Shown here in pieces: positions 8,034 through 16,837 of a DNA stretch of 64,000 bases (its first letter is position 1; the number at the start of each line of letters is the position of its first letter). Both the position numbers and the translations under genes were made by a program. This DNA is from Levilactobacillus brevis ATCC 14869 = DSM 20054 (GTDB lineage Bacteria; Bacillota; Bacilli; Lactobacillales; Lactobacillaceae). The notes below the pieces were generated by a model. That model searched no databases. It had not been told where the DNA came from and was given only the letters and a program-made list of their open reading frames with translations. The stretch is taken from assembly GCF_001433855.1 (NCBI RefSeq), contig NZ_AZCP01000004.1, forward strand, positions 270,894 to 334,893, read 5' to 3'.

Positions 8034-8047
8034 CGTAATCGCTTACA
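8034..8047 (-). promoter_or_regulatory. cre-like CcpA site for the TIM-barrel gene
   Basis: Reads TGTAAGCGATTACG on the minus strand; 12 of 14 positions fit TGWAARCGYTWNCA. It lies about 40 bases before the start codon. Confidence 0.55.
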
Positions 8048-8064
8048 ATTCAATCTGTCAAATT

Positions 8065-8123
8065 AAAAAAGCACTGATTAACCATCAATTGTGAAGCCAA
8101 TCATTGATGAGATCAGTGTTTTT
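8065..8123. terminator. Bidirectional long-hairpin terminator
   Basis: AAAAGCACTGAT / ATCAGTG-TTTTT arms with an inner CATCAAT / ATTGATG pair. It ends the minus-strand small gene at 8136. Confidence 0.8.
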
Positions 8124-8135
8124 GTGTCGGAAAAA

Positions 8136-8411
8136 TTATTTTTTTAAGGGACTAAAGTCCGAGCGTTGTGAAACCAACCGTAGAAATTCTTTCATCGACA
8201 GGTCTTCGACTTTCTTACTGGCATCATCGAGGAATTCGCTAGCTTCAGATGTATTGAATTGTTCAATTAAAACATAGGCAGTTAAGTATGCGAATAGCTG
8301 TTCTTTTGCCTTAGTCTGCATATTTGCCTTGGATACGTCACCTTTACTGATTGAGTCAACAAAGTGATAGGCAAATTCCTGCGGGTCAATGTGAATCTTT
8401 TTTGAATTCAT
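8136..8411 (-). CDS. Small protein of unknown function
   Basis: A 91-residue, largely helical, charged soluble protein, opening MNSKKIHIDPQEFAYHFVD and ending SDFSPLKK. It has no signal peptide, membrane segment, cysteine or DNA-binding motif that I can see, and I do not recognise a family. The start at 8411 is chosen because TAGGAGATAATACG precedes this ATG. It is the first minus-strand gene next to the kdu operon, with its own terminator, so it is expressed apart from the TIM-barrel gene. A palindrome sits on its -10 region. Confidence 0.65.
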   Translation of the reverse strand: MNSKKIHIDPQEFAYHFVDSISKGDVSKANMQTKAKEQLFAYLTAYVLIEQFNTSEASEFLDDASKKVEDLSMKEFLRLVSQRSDFSPLKK

Positions 8412-8436
8412 CGTATTATCTCCTAACGTCTTAGCT

Positions 8437-8451
8437 CTGTAAGTATTACAG
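8437..8451 (-). promoter_or_regulatory. Operator-like palindrome over the -10 of the small gene
   Basis: CTGTAAGTATTACAG is a perfect 6+3+6 palindrome. On the minus strand TTGACC lies about 16 bases upstream of TAATAC, so the palindrome covers the -10 box. The repressor is unknown. Confidence 0.5.
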
Positions 8452-8621
8452 CAATTATCGGCTAGGTCAATATTGCCAGATGGTGCACAAAATGCCATCG
8501 CATTATTAATGCCGTGCTTGGCGGCTTTCAATTGTTTGGAGTGACTCAAAAAAATTAATTTGTAATGTGTTGAGCGATAGGAAATGATATGTCCAATAAA
8601 GAAAAAATAAAGTATGGACTA

Positions 8622-8657
8622 AACCCTGCTGCAGCGGGGTTCCTGAAAACGTTTTCT
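8622..8657 (+). promoter_or_regulatory. Operator-like palindrome and cre site upstream of kduI
   Basis: AACCCTGCTGCAGCGGGGTT (8622-8641) is a 20-base near-perfect palindrome, a candidate site for the local IclR regulator. TGAAAACGTTTTCT (8644-8657) fits the CcpA cre consensus at 13 of 14 positions. Both lie upstream of the promoter at 8678. Confidence 0.7.
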
Positions 8658-8677
8658 AAAAACATGCTAGTTGGCCC

Positions 8678-8706
8678 TTGATTTTTTTACTGAAGGGGCA
8701 TATATT
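8678..8706 (+). promoter_or_regulatory. kduI operon promoter
   Basis: TTGATT (8678-8683), 17-base spacer, TATATT (8701-8706). A near inverted repeat GCCCTT / AAGGGGC spans the -35 and spacer. Confidence 0.65.
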
Positions 8707-8761
8707 GAAATTGTCAAAAGGGAAATATAATTTCCAAATAAGAAAACCGGAGGGAACACAC

Positions 8762-9607
8762 ATGGCATTTAATATGGTAACGAAATATGCACATAGTCCT
8801 AAGGATATTGATCATTACAATACGGATGAATTACGTGATCAGTTCTTAATGGAAAAGATTTTTAATCCGGGTGATATCTTACTGACCTATACTTATAACG
8901 ACCGGATGATCTTTGGTGGTGTGACGCCAACTGATCAACCACTTGAAATTAAATTAGATAAAGAGCTAGGGGTTAAGTACTTCTTGGAACGTCGTGAATT
9001 GGGCTTCATCAACATTGGTGGTGAAGGTAAAGTTACGATCGATGGTCATGAAGATACAATTGCACCGCACGATGGCTATTACATTAGTATGGGAACTAAG
9101 GAAATTAAGTTTGAGTCCGTGGATGCTAAGAATCCAGCCAAGTTTTATGTCGTATCGACACCAGCACACCGAGCTTACCCAACGAAGAAGTTGGCGTATA
9201 AAGATTCGATTGCGATGCCAATGGGCGATCAAGAACATATGAACAAGCGGACCATTCATAAGTACATCGATGCTTCCATCATGGATACCTGCCAGTTACA
9301 AATGGGGTACACGGTATTGGAACCAGGGAACTCTTGGAATACCATGCCAGCGCACACCCATGCCCGGCGGATGGAAACCTACCTTTACATTGAATTTGGT
9401 GCTGACGATACCCGAGTTGCCCACTTTATGGGAACACCAGAAAATACGAAGCACATTTGGTTGGAGCCAGAACAAGCAGTTGTTAACCCAAGTTACTCGA
9501 TTCACTGTGGGGTTGGGACAACGAACTACGCTTTCATCTGGGCAATGTGTGGTGAGAATCAGACTTACGATGATATGGATGCAGTTGACATGCATCAATT
9601 ACGTTAA
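8762..9607 (+). CDS. kduI: 5-keto-4-deoxyuronate isomerase
   Basis: A 281-residue cupin-fold enzyme that converts 5-keto-4-deoxyuronate to 2,5-diketo-3-deoxygluconate, the first step after unsaturated uronates open. The zinc site is visible as HTHARRMETYLY (His, His, Glu) near residue 200, with a further His in SIHCGVGT. Length matches KduI (about 278). Start: ATG 8762 behind GGAGGG. It is the first gene of the operon and is followed by kduD after 18 bases. No polysaccharide lyase or unsaturated uronyl hydrolase lies in the operon, so the substrate must come from elsewhere. Confidence 0.95.
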   Translation: MAFNMVTKYAHSPKDIDHYNTDELRDQFLMEKIFNPGDILLTYTYNDRMIFGGVTPTDQPLEIKLDKELGVKYFLERRELGFINIGGEGKVTIDGHEDTIAPHDGYYISMGTKEIKFESVDAKNPAKFYVVSTPAHRAYPTKKLAYKDSIAMPMGDQEHMNKRTIHKYIDASIMDTCQLQMGYTVLEPGNSWNTMPAHTHARRMETYLYIEFGADDTRVAHFMGTPENTKHIWLEPEQAVVNPSYSIHCGVGTTNYAFIWAMCGENQTYDDMDAVDMHQLR

Positions 9608-9625
9608 TATAGGAGGAATGACGTT

Positions 9626-10441
9626 ATGGCACAGTCCCGTGAAGAGATTGAACATAATCAAGAATCATTGAATCAGTTCAAAATGGATTGGTTTAGCTTG
9701 GCTGGTAAAGTGGCGATTATTTCCGGTGGGAACACTGGTCTGGGCCAAGGTTATGCGGTTGCGATGGCTGAAGCTGGTGCTGACATATTTATCCCGACTT
9801 TTGGTAAAGAAGGTTGGGATGATACGCGGGCATTAATTGAGAAGCGTGGGCGTAAGGTTGAATTCATGCAAGCGGATTTGACGGAAGATGGCATTGCTGA
9901 AAAGGTTGTCGCCAAGGCGATGGACGTCTTCGGTCATATTGATATCCTGGTTAACAATGCGGGCATGATCAAACGTAATCCGATCCTGGAGTCTAAGGAT
10001 AAGGATTGGGATCAAGTGATTGCAATTAACTTATCGGCGGTTTATCACATGTCATTGGCGGCTTCTAAAGAGTTCGCGAAGCAAAAATCCGGCAAGATTA
10101 TCAATATTGGGTCCATGTTATCGTTCCAAGGTGGGAAATTCATTCCATCTTATACAGCGGCTAAGCATGGTGTTGCTGGTCTGACTAAGGCGTTTGCGAG
10201 CGAAATGGCAGCCTATAACGTTCAGGTTAATGCGATTGCCCCCGGTTATATTAAAACCGCAAATACGGCACCAATTCGTGCAGATAAGGCCCGTAATGAT
10301 GAAATTTTAGGTCGGATTGCTGCCGGTCACTGGGGTGAACCTTACGAACTAATGGGTATTTCAGTTTATCTGGCAAGCAACGCAGCTAACTATATCAATG
10401 GTGCCATTATCCCGGTTGATGGGGGCTACTTGGTTCGTTAA
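9626..10441 (+). CDS. kduD: 2-deoxy-D-gluconate 3-dehydrogenase
   Basis: A 271-residue classical SDR that reduces 2,5-diketo-3-deoxygluconate to 2-keto-3-deoxygluconate with NAD(P)H. It shows the cofactor loop GGNTGLGQG, the NNAGMI motif and the Ser-Tyr-Lys centre in IGSMLSFQGGKFIPSYTAAKHG. An extended N-terminus (MAQSREEIEHNQESLNQFKM) precedes the Rossmann fold, as in Gram-positive KduD. AGGAGG sits 9 bases before ATG. Directly after kduI, so the two steps are co-expressed. Confidence 0.92.
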   Translation: MAQSREEIEHNQESLNQFKMDWFSLAGKVAIISGGNTGLGQGYAVAMAEAGADIFIPTFGKEGWDDTRALIEKRGRKVEFMQADLTEDGIAEKVVAKAMDVFGHIDILVNNAGMIKRNPILESKDKDWDQVIAINLSAVYHMSLAASKEFAKQKSGKIINIGSMLSFQGGKFIPSYTAAKHGVAGLTKAFASEMAAYNVQVNAIAPGYIKTANTAPIRADKARNDEILGRIAAGHWGEPYELMGISVYLASNAANYINGAIIPVDGGYLVR

Positions 10442-10535
10442 CAACTAAAAAATGGATGCAGAGCATTGACTCTGTATTTATTTTTGCCAAATTTGTGAAA
10501 AATCTTTCAAAAAATGAAATGTGCAGGTAGATATG

Positions 10536-11543
10536 ATGAAAATCAAAAAGAATATTGAAAAAATACCTGGTGGCATGATGGTTGTTCCGCTGGTCATTGG
10601 CGCAATTATTCACACTATCTGGCCAAAAGCAGATGTTGCCCTAACTGGGGTGACCGGATCGTATATGGTTGGCACGTCGGTCATTCTCTTTATTTTCTTC
10701 TTTGCAGTTGGCACAAATATTAACTTGAAATCTTCTGGGAAAATTGCGGCCAAAGGGGTCACGCTTCTTCTTGGTAAAGTCATTCTAGCCGCTTTAATTG
10801 CGGTGGGATTAAATATGATTTTGCCTAAGGAAGGGGTGACTACCGGGGTCTTTACCGGATTGTCAGTGCTGGCGGTCTTGGCCGCTTTCAACGCTTCTAA
10901 TGGTGGGCTGTATGTCGCTTTAATGACGACAATTCCTAATCGAGATGTTGATGTCGCGGCTTATCCCTTCTTCAGCATTCAATCGGGGCCTTTCTTTACG
11001 ATGATTACTTTGGGGCTAGCTGGTATTGGCGCATTTCCCTGGCCGGCATTGGTCTCAACGTTAGTCCCATTTGTGTTAGGCATGATTGTTGGTGGGTTAG
11101 ATCACGACATGCGCGACCTGTTTAGTCCCCTCCAAGGCGGACTGGTGCCATTCTTTGCCTTCACCATTGGGTATAGTTTGAACTTAGACATGATTTTACA
11201 ATCAGGTTTAGTGGGCATTCTTGTAGGGGTCTTGGTCGTCTTTGTTTCCGGATACGTTTTATACTTACTCGATCGTTACGTCGTTCGATCAGATGGTTTG
11301 GCTGGATGGGCAGCCTCATCGACTGCTGGCGCCGCTGTGTCGGTTCCTATCGTGATTGCCCAGATGAATCCGGCGTTTAAATCAACGGCGGGTTCCGCAA
11401 CGGCTATTGTTGCGACCAGCGTGTTAGTTTCAGCTATTCTGACACCAATTGTGACCATGTGGTATTACCGTCGATTAGTCAAAAAGGGCAAGGTTACCGT
11501 GGCGCACTCAGCAGCGGCGCAGACCCCAACCCCAGCTAAATAG
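10536..11543 (+). CDS. kdgT: 2-keto-3-deoxygluconate permease
   Basis: A 335-residue membrane transporter of the KdgT family (about 10 hydrophobic segments) that imports 2-keto-3-deoxygluconate with protons. MKIKKNIEKIPGGMMVVPL is the typical start; GLYVALMT and the GWAASSTAGAAVSVP loop are family marks. The exact start is uncertain: ATG occurs at 10533 and 10536, and the AGG of GCAGGTAG is better spaced for 10536. In the middle of the operon it lets the cell use KDG directly, entering one step below kduD. Confidence 0.9.
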   Translation: MKIKKNIEKIPGGMMVVPLVIGAIIHTIWPKADVALTGVTGSYMVGTSVILFIFFFAVGTNINLKSSGKIAAKGVTLLLGKVILAALIAVGLNMILPKEGVTTGVFTGLSVLAVLAAFNASNGGLYVALMTTIPNRDVDVAAYPFFSIQSGPFFTMITLGLAGIGAFPWPALVSTLVPFVLGMIVGGLDHDMRDLFSPLQGGLVPFFAFTIGYSLNLDMILQSGLVGILVGVLVVFVSGYVLYLLDRYVVRSDGLAGWAASSTAGAAVSVPIVIAQMNPAFKSTAGSATAIVATSVLVSAILTPIVTMWYYRRLVKKGKVTVAHSAAAQTPTPAK

Positions 11544-11572
11544 TAAATTTGAGGTAAGGAAAGTGATGAATT

Positions 11573-12535
11573 ATGGCTGAATTTTTAACGATTGGTGAAC
11601 CAATGGCCGTCTTCGCGGCTGAGGACCTAGATGCTAACCTAGTTGACGCCCAGTGCTTTCATAAGTTCTTAGCGGGTGCTGAGTTGAACGTGGCCATTGG
11701 CGTTTCCCGGTTAGGCCATTCCGCCGATTACATTTCTGCGGTGGGGGCTGATCCATTTGGCCAATATATTACGAAGGCGATTGCCAAAGCAGGTATCAAC
11801 ACGCGGTATCTCAGCCAGAGTAACCATTTTTGGACGGGATTTTACTTGAAACAACGGGTCAGTCAAGGCGATCCAGCAACATATTATTTTCGTAAAAATT
11901 CGGCCGCAGCTAACTTTGATAAAAAGAACTTGGATCGCATTGATTTTACCGGCGTCAAGGTGGCTCATCTATCGGGCATCTTTGCGGCATTATCAGCCAA
12001 TGACTTGACCGTTTTGAAGGACTTAACGCAACGATTGCTGGCACGACAGATCTTGGTCACGTTTGATCCCAACTTACGACCGGCATTATGGGTCAGTCGC
12101 CAACAAATGATTGATACAACCAATGAGTTGGCCCGACAAGCGAATATCGTTATGCCGGGAATTGGTGAAGGTGAGGTCTTGATGGGGTCGCGTGATCCTA
12201 ACGAAATTGCGGACTTTTATCTGCAACAGAGTGACGTGACTCAAGCCGTGATTGTGAAGCTGGGGCCTGACGGTGCGTTGATTAAGCAACGTGATGGCCA
12301 CCAAGAAGTGGTTACGGGCTTCCATGTGGCTTCCGTCGTCGATACGGTTGGGGCCGGGGATGGCTTTGCCGTGGGACTAATTTCTAGTTTGATTGAAGGT
12401 CACACACTGTCCGAGTCCGTGAAACGTGGTTGTGCCATTGGCGCCTTGGCGGTTACGTCACCAGGAGATAACGATGGGTATCCAACGCCGAGTGAATTGG
12501 CCCAATTTTATGCAGCCCAGGCGGCATTAAGTTAG
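11573..12535 (+). CDS. kdgK: 2-keto-3-deoxygluconate kinase
   Basis: A 320-residue PfkB-family sugar kinase that phosphorylates KDG to KDPG with ATP. The N-terminal GEPMAVFAAEDL and LAGAELNVAIGVSRLG regions bind substrate, and the C-terminal signature DTVGAGDGFAVGL holds the catalytic Asp and anion hole. Length is normal. AAGGA lies about 12 bases before ATG 11573, slightly long. It sits between the KDG permease and KDPG aldolase, which fixes the substrate. Confidence 0.93.
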   Translation: MAEFLTIGEPMAVFAAEDLDANLVDAQCFHKFLAGAELNVAIGVSRLGHSADYISAVGADPFGQYITKAIAKAGINTRYLSQSNHFWTGFYLKQRVSQGDPATYYFRKNSAAANFDKKNLDRIDFTGVKVAHLSGIFAALSANDLTVLKDLTQRLLARQILVTFDPNLRPALWVSRQQMIDTTNELARQANIVMPGIGEGEVLMGSRDPNEIADFYLQQSDVTQAVIVKLGPDGALIKQRDGHQEVVTGFHVASVVDTVGAGDGFAVGLISSLIEGHTLSESVKRGCAIGALAVTSPGDNDGYPTPSELAQFYAAQAALS

Positions 12536-12552
12536 CAGAAGGAGATTATCTA

Positions 12553-13206
12553 ATGAAACGAGCGGAATTATTAAATAAAATGATTGATACCGGTGTGATT
12601 GCGGTTATTCGTGCAGAGACCCCCACTAAGGCCGTGAAAGTGGCGGATGCAGTCATTGCCGGTGGCGTTACGGGATTGGAGTTAACGTATAGTGTGCCCC
12701 ATGCTGATACCGTTATTGGTGAGTTGGTCGACAAGTATGCTGGAAGCGCAGTCGTTGTTGGTGCCGGGACGGTGTTAGATGCCACCTCCGCCCGGTTAGC
12801 GATTATTGCTGGTGCGCAATTCATTGTTAGTCCCACGTTTGACAAAGATGTGGCCCTGATGTGCAATCTTTACCAAGTGCCATATGTTCCCGGAACGTAT
12901 ACGATTACGGAAGCTCAAACGGCTTTGAAGTTTGGGTCTGAAGTGGTGAAATTATTCCCAGGTGCCATGGCTGGCACGATGGCGATTAAAGAGTACCACG
13001 GGCCATTCCCATACTTGAATGTGATGCCATCGGGTGGCGTCAATGTCCAAAATATGGAAGATTGGTTTGCTGCGGGGGCCGCAGTGGTTGGTGCTGGCGG
13101 GGGCCTCACTGCCCCAGCGGCCGATGATGACTTTGCTGGTGTCACCAGAAATGCCAAAGAATATATGGATGAGTACAACCGAATTAAATCGGTACAACTG
13201 GTCTAG
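12553..13206 (+). CDS. kdgA: KHG/KDPG aldolase
   Basis: A 217-residue class I aldolase (Eda family) that splits KDPG to pyruvate and glyceraldehyde-3-phosphate, ending the pathway. The Schiff-base lysine is in SEVVKLFPGA, the catalytic Glu is in GLELTYS, and the phosphate-binding GGVNVQNMEDW is near residue 160. AAGGAG lies just upstream. It is the last gene of the operon and is followed by a strong terminator. Often named eda. Confidence 0.93.
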   Translation: MKRAELLNKMIDTGVIAVIRAETPTKAVKVADAVIAGGVTGLELTYSVPHADTVIGELVDKYAGSAVVVGAGTVLDATSARLAIIAGAQFIVSPTFDKDVALMCNLYQVPYVPGTYTITEAQTALKFGSEVVKLFPGAMAGTMAIKEYHGPFPYLNVMPSGGVNVQNMEDWFAAGAAVVGAGGGLTAPAADDDFAGVTRNAKEYMDEYNRIKSVQLV

Positions 13207-13211
13207 GTAAG

Positions 13212-13240
13212 AAGCACACGGGCAGTCGTGTGCTTTTTTC
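13212..13240 (+). terminator. Terminator of the kdu/kdg operon
   Basis: AGCACACG / CGTGTGCT stem with a T6 tract. Confidence 0.9.
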
Positions 13241-13260
13241 TATGATTACCGATTGAAGCA

Positions 13261-13776
13261 CTACTGAATGATCTGGGAGATACTGTTGTACTTGTCTTCC
13301 CAGTTCAAAGTCCAATGATCTTTGTATGAAATAGATAGGAGAAATTTGAGCAGATCGGCCTTTTTAGGATCGTCTAAGAAGAGATAGGATTGTGGGACAA
13401 CGAAATTTGAAAATTCATTTAGTAAGTGCTTACGTGGTATCTTTGGGAAAGATACGGCAGACTTTATTGGAATAATAAAGCCAGAATTATTGTCGCTAAA
13501 GTAATCGTGTATTTCGGTATAGTCATCATTTTGAAGCAAGCTACCAATAGTTGCTAAATTGCTAGCATTTGAAATAATTGGGGCGTCACAGTCGATGAAA
13601 AGTTCGATGCCGCCGTTGGGGCCTGTTGTGCAGACAAATGCCTGGAATGCGTCTTTGAAAAAACGTTTTCGGTACTCGATTATTTTGGTCTGATTCATAA
13701 TGGCGCTGACGTACTCTGGGTGTAATGAGATTAGAAGTGTTCGGTTTAATGGTGTATATATCTCCTCTATGTCCAT
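13261..13776 (-). CDS. ASCH/PUA-like domain protein
   Basis: A 171-residue soluble protein. The segment TLLISLHPEYVSAIMNQTKIIEYRKRFF resembles the ASCH-domain signature (sihPeya..I..G.K..E.Rkr), a PUA-like fold linked to RNA or nucleotide binding; AFVCTTGPNGGIELFIDCD would be the following strands. The C-terminal half is unassigned. It is clearly AT-richer than its neighbours, which suggests more recent acquisition. It stands alone between two operons, with no toxin, antitoxin or phage gene nearby. Function unknown. Confidence 0.55.
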   Translation of the reverse strand: MDIEEIYTPLNRTLLISLHPEYVSAIMNQTKIIEYRKRFFKDAFQAFVCTTGPNGGIELFIDCDAPIISNASNLATIGSLLQNDDYTEIHDYFSDNNSGFIIPIKSAVSFPKIPRKHLLNEFSNFVVPQSYLFLDDPKKADLLKFLLSISYKDHWTLNWEDKYNSISQIIQ

Positions 13777-14008
13777 GAGGGTGGCCTCCCTTAACAGCTG
13801 GTTAATAGTGTTTTTATCAATAATATCATTTTACGGTGGGATAGGTAGATAACGCTTAGTTGACTGCAATTGCTTAGCAAGGGACGGTTAGCGAACGGGC
13901 TGTTCAATCCTATTGGAGTGAAACCTGCTATATTCGACAATCAAGGCAAATTCTTTCATTTTCTCACCGCAATGTGATACCCTGAACAAGAATGAATTGA
14001 AAGGGTGA

Positions 14009-14764
<756 letters not shown>

Positions 14765-14774
14765 TTAAATATCT

Positions 14775-14820
14775 AAAAAATGGGATGATTTAGTCGATAG
14801 TCGGCTAGATCATCCCATTT
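14775..14820. terminator. Terminator after the SDR gene
   Basis: AAATGGGATGAT / ATCATCCCATTT arms, working in both directions. Confidence 0.85.
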
Positions 14821-14839
14821 GTCATACCCTGGATGGTAT

Positions 14840-14866
14840 AAAAAAGTCCAACCAGAATGGCCGGAC
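14840..14866 (-). terminator. Terminator of mntH
   Basis: On the minus strand GTCC-GGCC / GGTT-GGAC is followed by a T6 tract. Confidence 0.8.
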
Positions 14867-14873
14867 TCATAAG

Positions 14874-16253
14874 CTATTGAACGATGTGTAAGGTATTTAG
14901 AATCAGATAGATATTTAGGATAATTAAGATGACCGCAATAATCCAACCGAGGATCTTACTCCAAGTTCGGTTTGCAAACTCACCCATCAGCTTCTTACTG
15001 CTGGTAAAGATAACGAGTGGAATCATCGCAAATGGTAACGCGATACTCAAGAACACTTGAGAGAAGGTCAGTAGGTCTTCAATCTTGGCTTCATTACCGT
15101 GGTAAATAATGGCAAAGATAATCACGGGGGTTACGGAGAGTAGCCGGGTGATTAACCGTTGAGCCCATAGTGGCATCTTCAGGTTAATGAACCCTTCCAT
15201 GATGATTTGACCAGCCAGAGTTCCCGTGATGGTTGAGCTTTGCCCAGACGATAGCAAGGCTAACGCGAACAGCATACTCAGCATGGGACTGGCAATGGCA
15301 CCGACAATTTGACTGTCGCTTAAGGCGTTGAACAAGTCGACGAATCGACCTAAGTCACTGTTGGTACCGAAGAATAGGGCTGCCCCTAAGATTAATAGCA
15401 AGCTATTAACGACGAAAGCTAGTGTTAGTTGAATGTTTGAATCAATCGTCGTGAATTTAATTGCTTGGGCCACACTCTTGCGGTTCTTGCGGTCGAAGCT
15501 TCGTGTTTGTGAAATTGAAGACCCCAAGTACAAGTCATGCGGCATGACGGTCGCCCCAACAATCCCGAGTGACAGGTAGAGCATACCGTGGTTGGTAACT
15601 ACCGTGCTGGATGGCAAGTAGCCCTTAAGCACTTCGCCCATGTGTGGCTGAGCTAGAATGACTTCATATAAGAAGACGAAGAGAATCACGGCGACTAATG
15701 TTGCCACAATGGCTTCAATTTTGCGGAAACCGAGTTTCATTAAGACCAATAGGACTAAGACATCCATCGCGGTAATGATAATCCCGACAATTAACGGGAA
15801 CCCGAACAGGAGCTTTAACGCGATGGCCGACCCAATAATTTCAGCAATATCGGTGGCCATAATTGCCAGTTCAGTAATAATCCATAATGCAAAGCCGGTG
15901 CGCTTACCCGTATGTTCCCGGGTGAGTTGCGCCAAATCCTTACCAGTGACAATCCCCAGTCGGGCAGACATGGCTTGTAGTAGCATGGCAACTAAACTAG
16001 AGAGCAGGACCACGGTCAGCAAAGTGTATTTATACTGAGCCCCACCGGCAATTGACGTAATCCAGTTACCAGGGTCCATATAACCCACGGCAATTAAAGC
16101 ACCGGGTCCAGTGTAGGCCATCAGTGTGCGCCAAAATCCGGCGTTTTGGGGGACCTCTACAGTCCCATTGACTTCATCTAAACTCTTTTGACCGCTACCG
16201 GTTGATTCGATCATATGGTGCTTGGTTTTCGTATCGGTTTCATGATTTTTCAT
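14874..16253 (-). CDS. mntH: Nramp-family divalent metal (Mn2+) transporter
   Basis: A 459-residue, 11-helix membrane protein that imports Mn2+ (and Fe2+) with protons. The helix-1 metal motif GYMDPGNW and the helix-6 motif [10 protein letters not shown], whose Met selects transition metals, are both intact. The N-terminal about 40 residues are hydrophilic and cytoplasmic. ATG 16253 has AGAGGG upstream. Lactobacilli accumulate Mn2+ as an antioxidant, so this is likely a main importer. A palindrome and a long leader lie upstream, fitting metal-responsive control. It is a single gene. Confidence 0.93.
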   Translation of the reverse strand: MKNHETDTKTKHHMIESTGSGQKSLDEVNGTVEVPQNAGFWRTLMAYTGPGALIAVGYMDPGNWITSIAGGAQYKYTLLTVVLLSSLVAMLLQAMSARLGIVTGKDLAQLTREHTGKRTGFALWIITELAIMATDIAEIIGSAIALKLLFGFPLIVGIIITAMDVLVLLVLMKLGFRKIEAIVATLVAVILFVFLYEVILAQPHMGEVLKGYLPSSTVVTNHGMLYLSLGIVGATVMPHDLYLGSSISQTRSFDRKNRKSVAQAIKFTTIDSNIQLTLAFVVNSLLLILGAALFFGTNSDLGRFVDLFNALSDSQIVGAIASPMLSMLFALALLSSGQSSTITGTLAGQIIMEGFINLKMPLWAQRLITRLLSVTPVIIFAIIYHGNEAKIEDLLTFSQVFLSIALPFAMIPLVIFTSSKKLMGEFANRTWSKILGWIIAVILIILNIYLILNTLHIVQ

Positions 16254-16400
16254 AAAATCCCTCTTTTCTATTGGCTTAGAAATTCAGGTTGTCGAGTGAC
16301 ATCTGCCTTTCCGGGTAAACGCGAGTCAACGTTGGCATTGTTAGTGCGAATAATGCCAAAAAAACCGTGACCAACGCTCAGTGCGCGTTTTAATTCCACC
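16254..16400 (-). ncRNA. Long structured mntH leader (candidate)
   Basis: About 145 bases separate the probable start of transcription from the mntH ATG. On the minus strand this holds AACGC-GCACTGA-GCGTT, then GGTTTTTTT, then a GGCATT / AATGCC hairpin. Hairpins plus an internal T-run hint at attenuation by metal, but I do not recognise a known class such as yybP-ykoY. Confidence 0.3.
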
Positions 16401-16404
16401 CGTA

Positions 16405-16432
16405 AGTATAGGCTATTTTGCCGTAAAGTCAA
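16405..16432 (-). promoter_or_regulatory. mntH promoter
   Basis: On the minus strand TTGACT (16432-16427), 16-base spacer, TATACT (16410-16405). Confidence 0.6.
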
Positions 16433-16447
16433 CCACACTGGTAATAA

Positions 16448-16465
16448 TTTTTGGCTCACCAAAAA
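16448..16465 (-). promoter_or_regulatory. Palindromic operator upstream of mntH
   Basis: TTTTTGG-CTCA-CCAAAAA is a perfect 7+4+7 palindrome, about 16 bases upstream of the -35 box. Its size and shape resemble DtxR/MntR-type sites, but the assignment is inference and no MntR gene is in the window. Confidence 0.5.
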
Positions 16466-16753
16466 TATTTTTATATGAAAAGATGATCTCTTAGATTGGC
16501 TAGTGAGGTTTAGGCTAGTATTTGAGAAAAGTGTGGTGCCGTTTCCATGTTTGGTAGATCAACTTTAGTATTTGGAACCCGGCTACGCCTTAAAGATAGT
16601 TACTAAACAAATTCATTGCTTTAACGTTATGATTCAATTCGATTCCGCTAAAATGGGGATAATAAAAATTTTTAGATGATTAGGGATCGCTAGGGGGCGG
16701 TCGCTCATGGCTTAGACGCTAATCAAAGAATTATTTTCTAGTATGAACAATAG
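16466..16753. other. Gene-free stretch between mntH and degV
   Basis: No ORF I trust. It contains AGATGAT copies near 16475 and 16673, the same word found in the degV palindrome. A stem-loop TGATTAG / CTAATCA (16677-16725) encloses a TAGGGGGCGG run, similar in style to the G-run hairpins near 1690, 4060, 17750 and 18235. Confidence 0.4.
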
Positions 16754-16791
16754 ATCATCTAGTTTTCAAAACCAGATGATTGCGTTATAAT
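16754..16791 (+). promoter_or_regulatory. degV promoter with 27-base palindrome
   Basis: ATCATCT (16754-16760) and AGATGAT (16774-16780) flank GTTTT-C-AAAAC; only one pair of the 27-base palindrome mismatches. It covers the expected -35 (TTTTCA, 16763-16768), 17 bases before TATAAT at 16786-16791. A repressor site is likely; the regulator is unknown. Confidence 0.6.
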
Positions 16792-16837
16792 ATCCTCAAC
16801 ATCAAAAACCGATACTAGGAGAAATGAGGTAACTACT

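Noticed and set aside
16268-16462. 64-codon minus-strand frame upstream of mntH
   Set aside because: Its start lies upstream of the mntH promoter (16405-16432), it has no ribosome site, and it overlaps the structured leader; the protein looks random.
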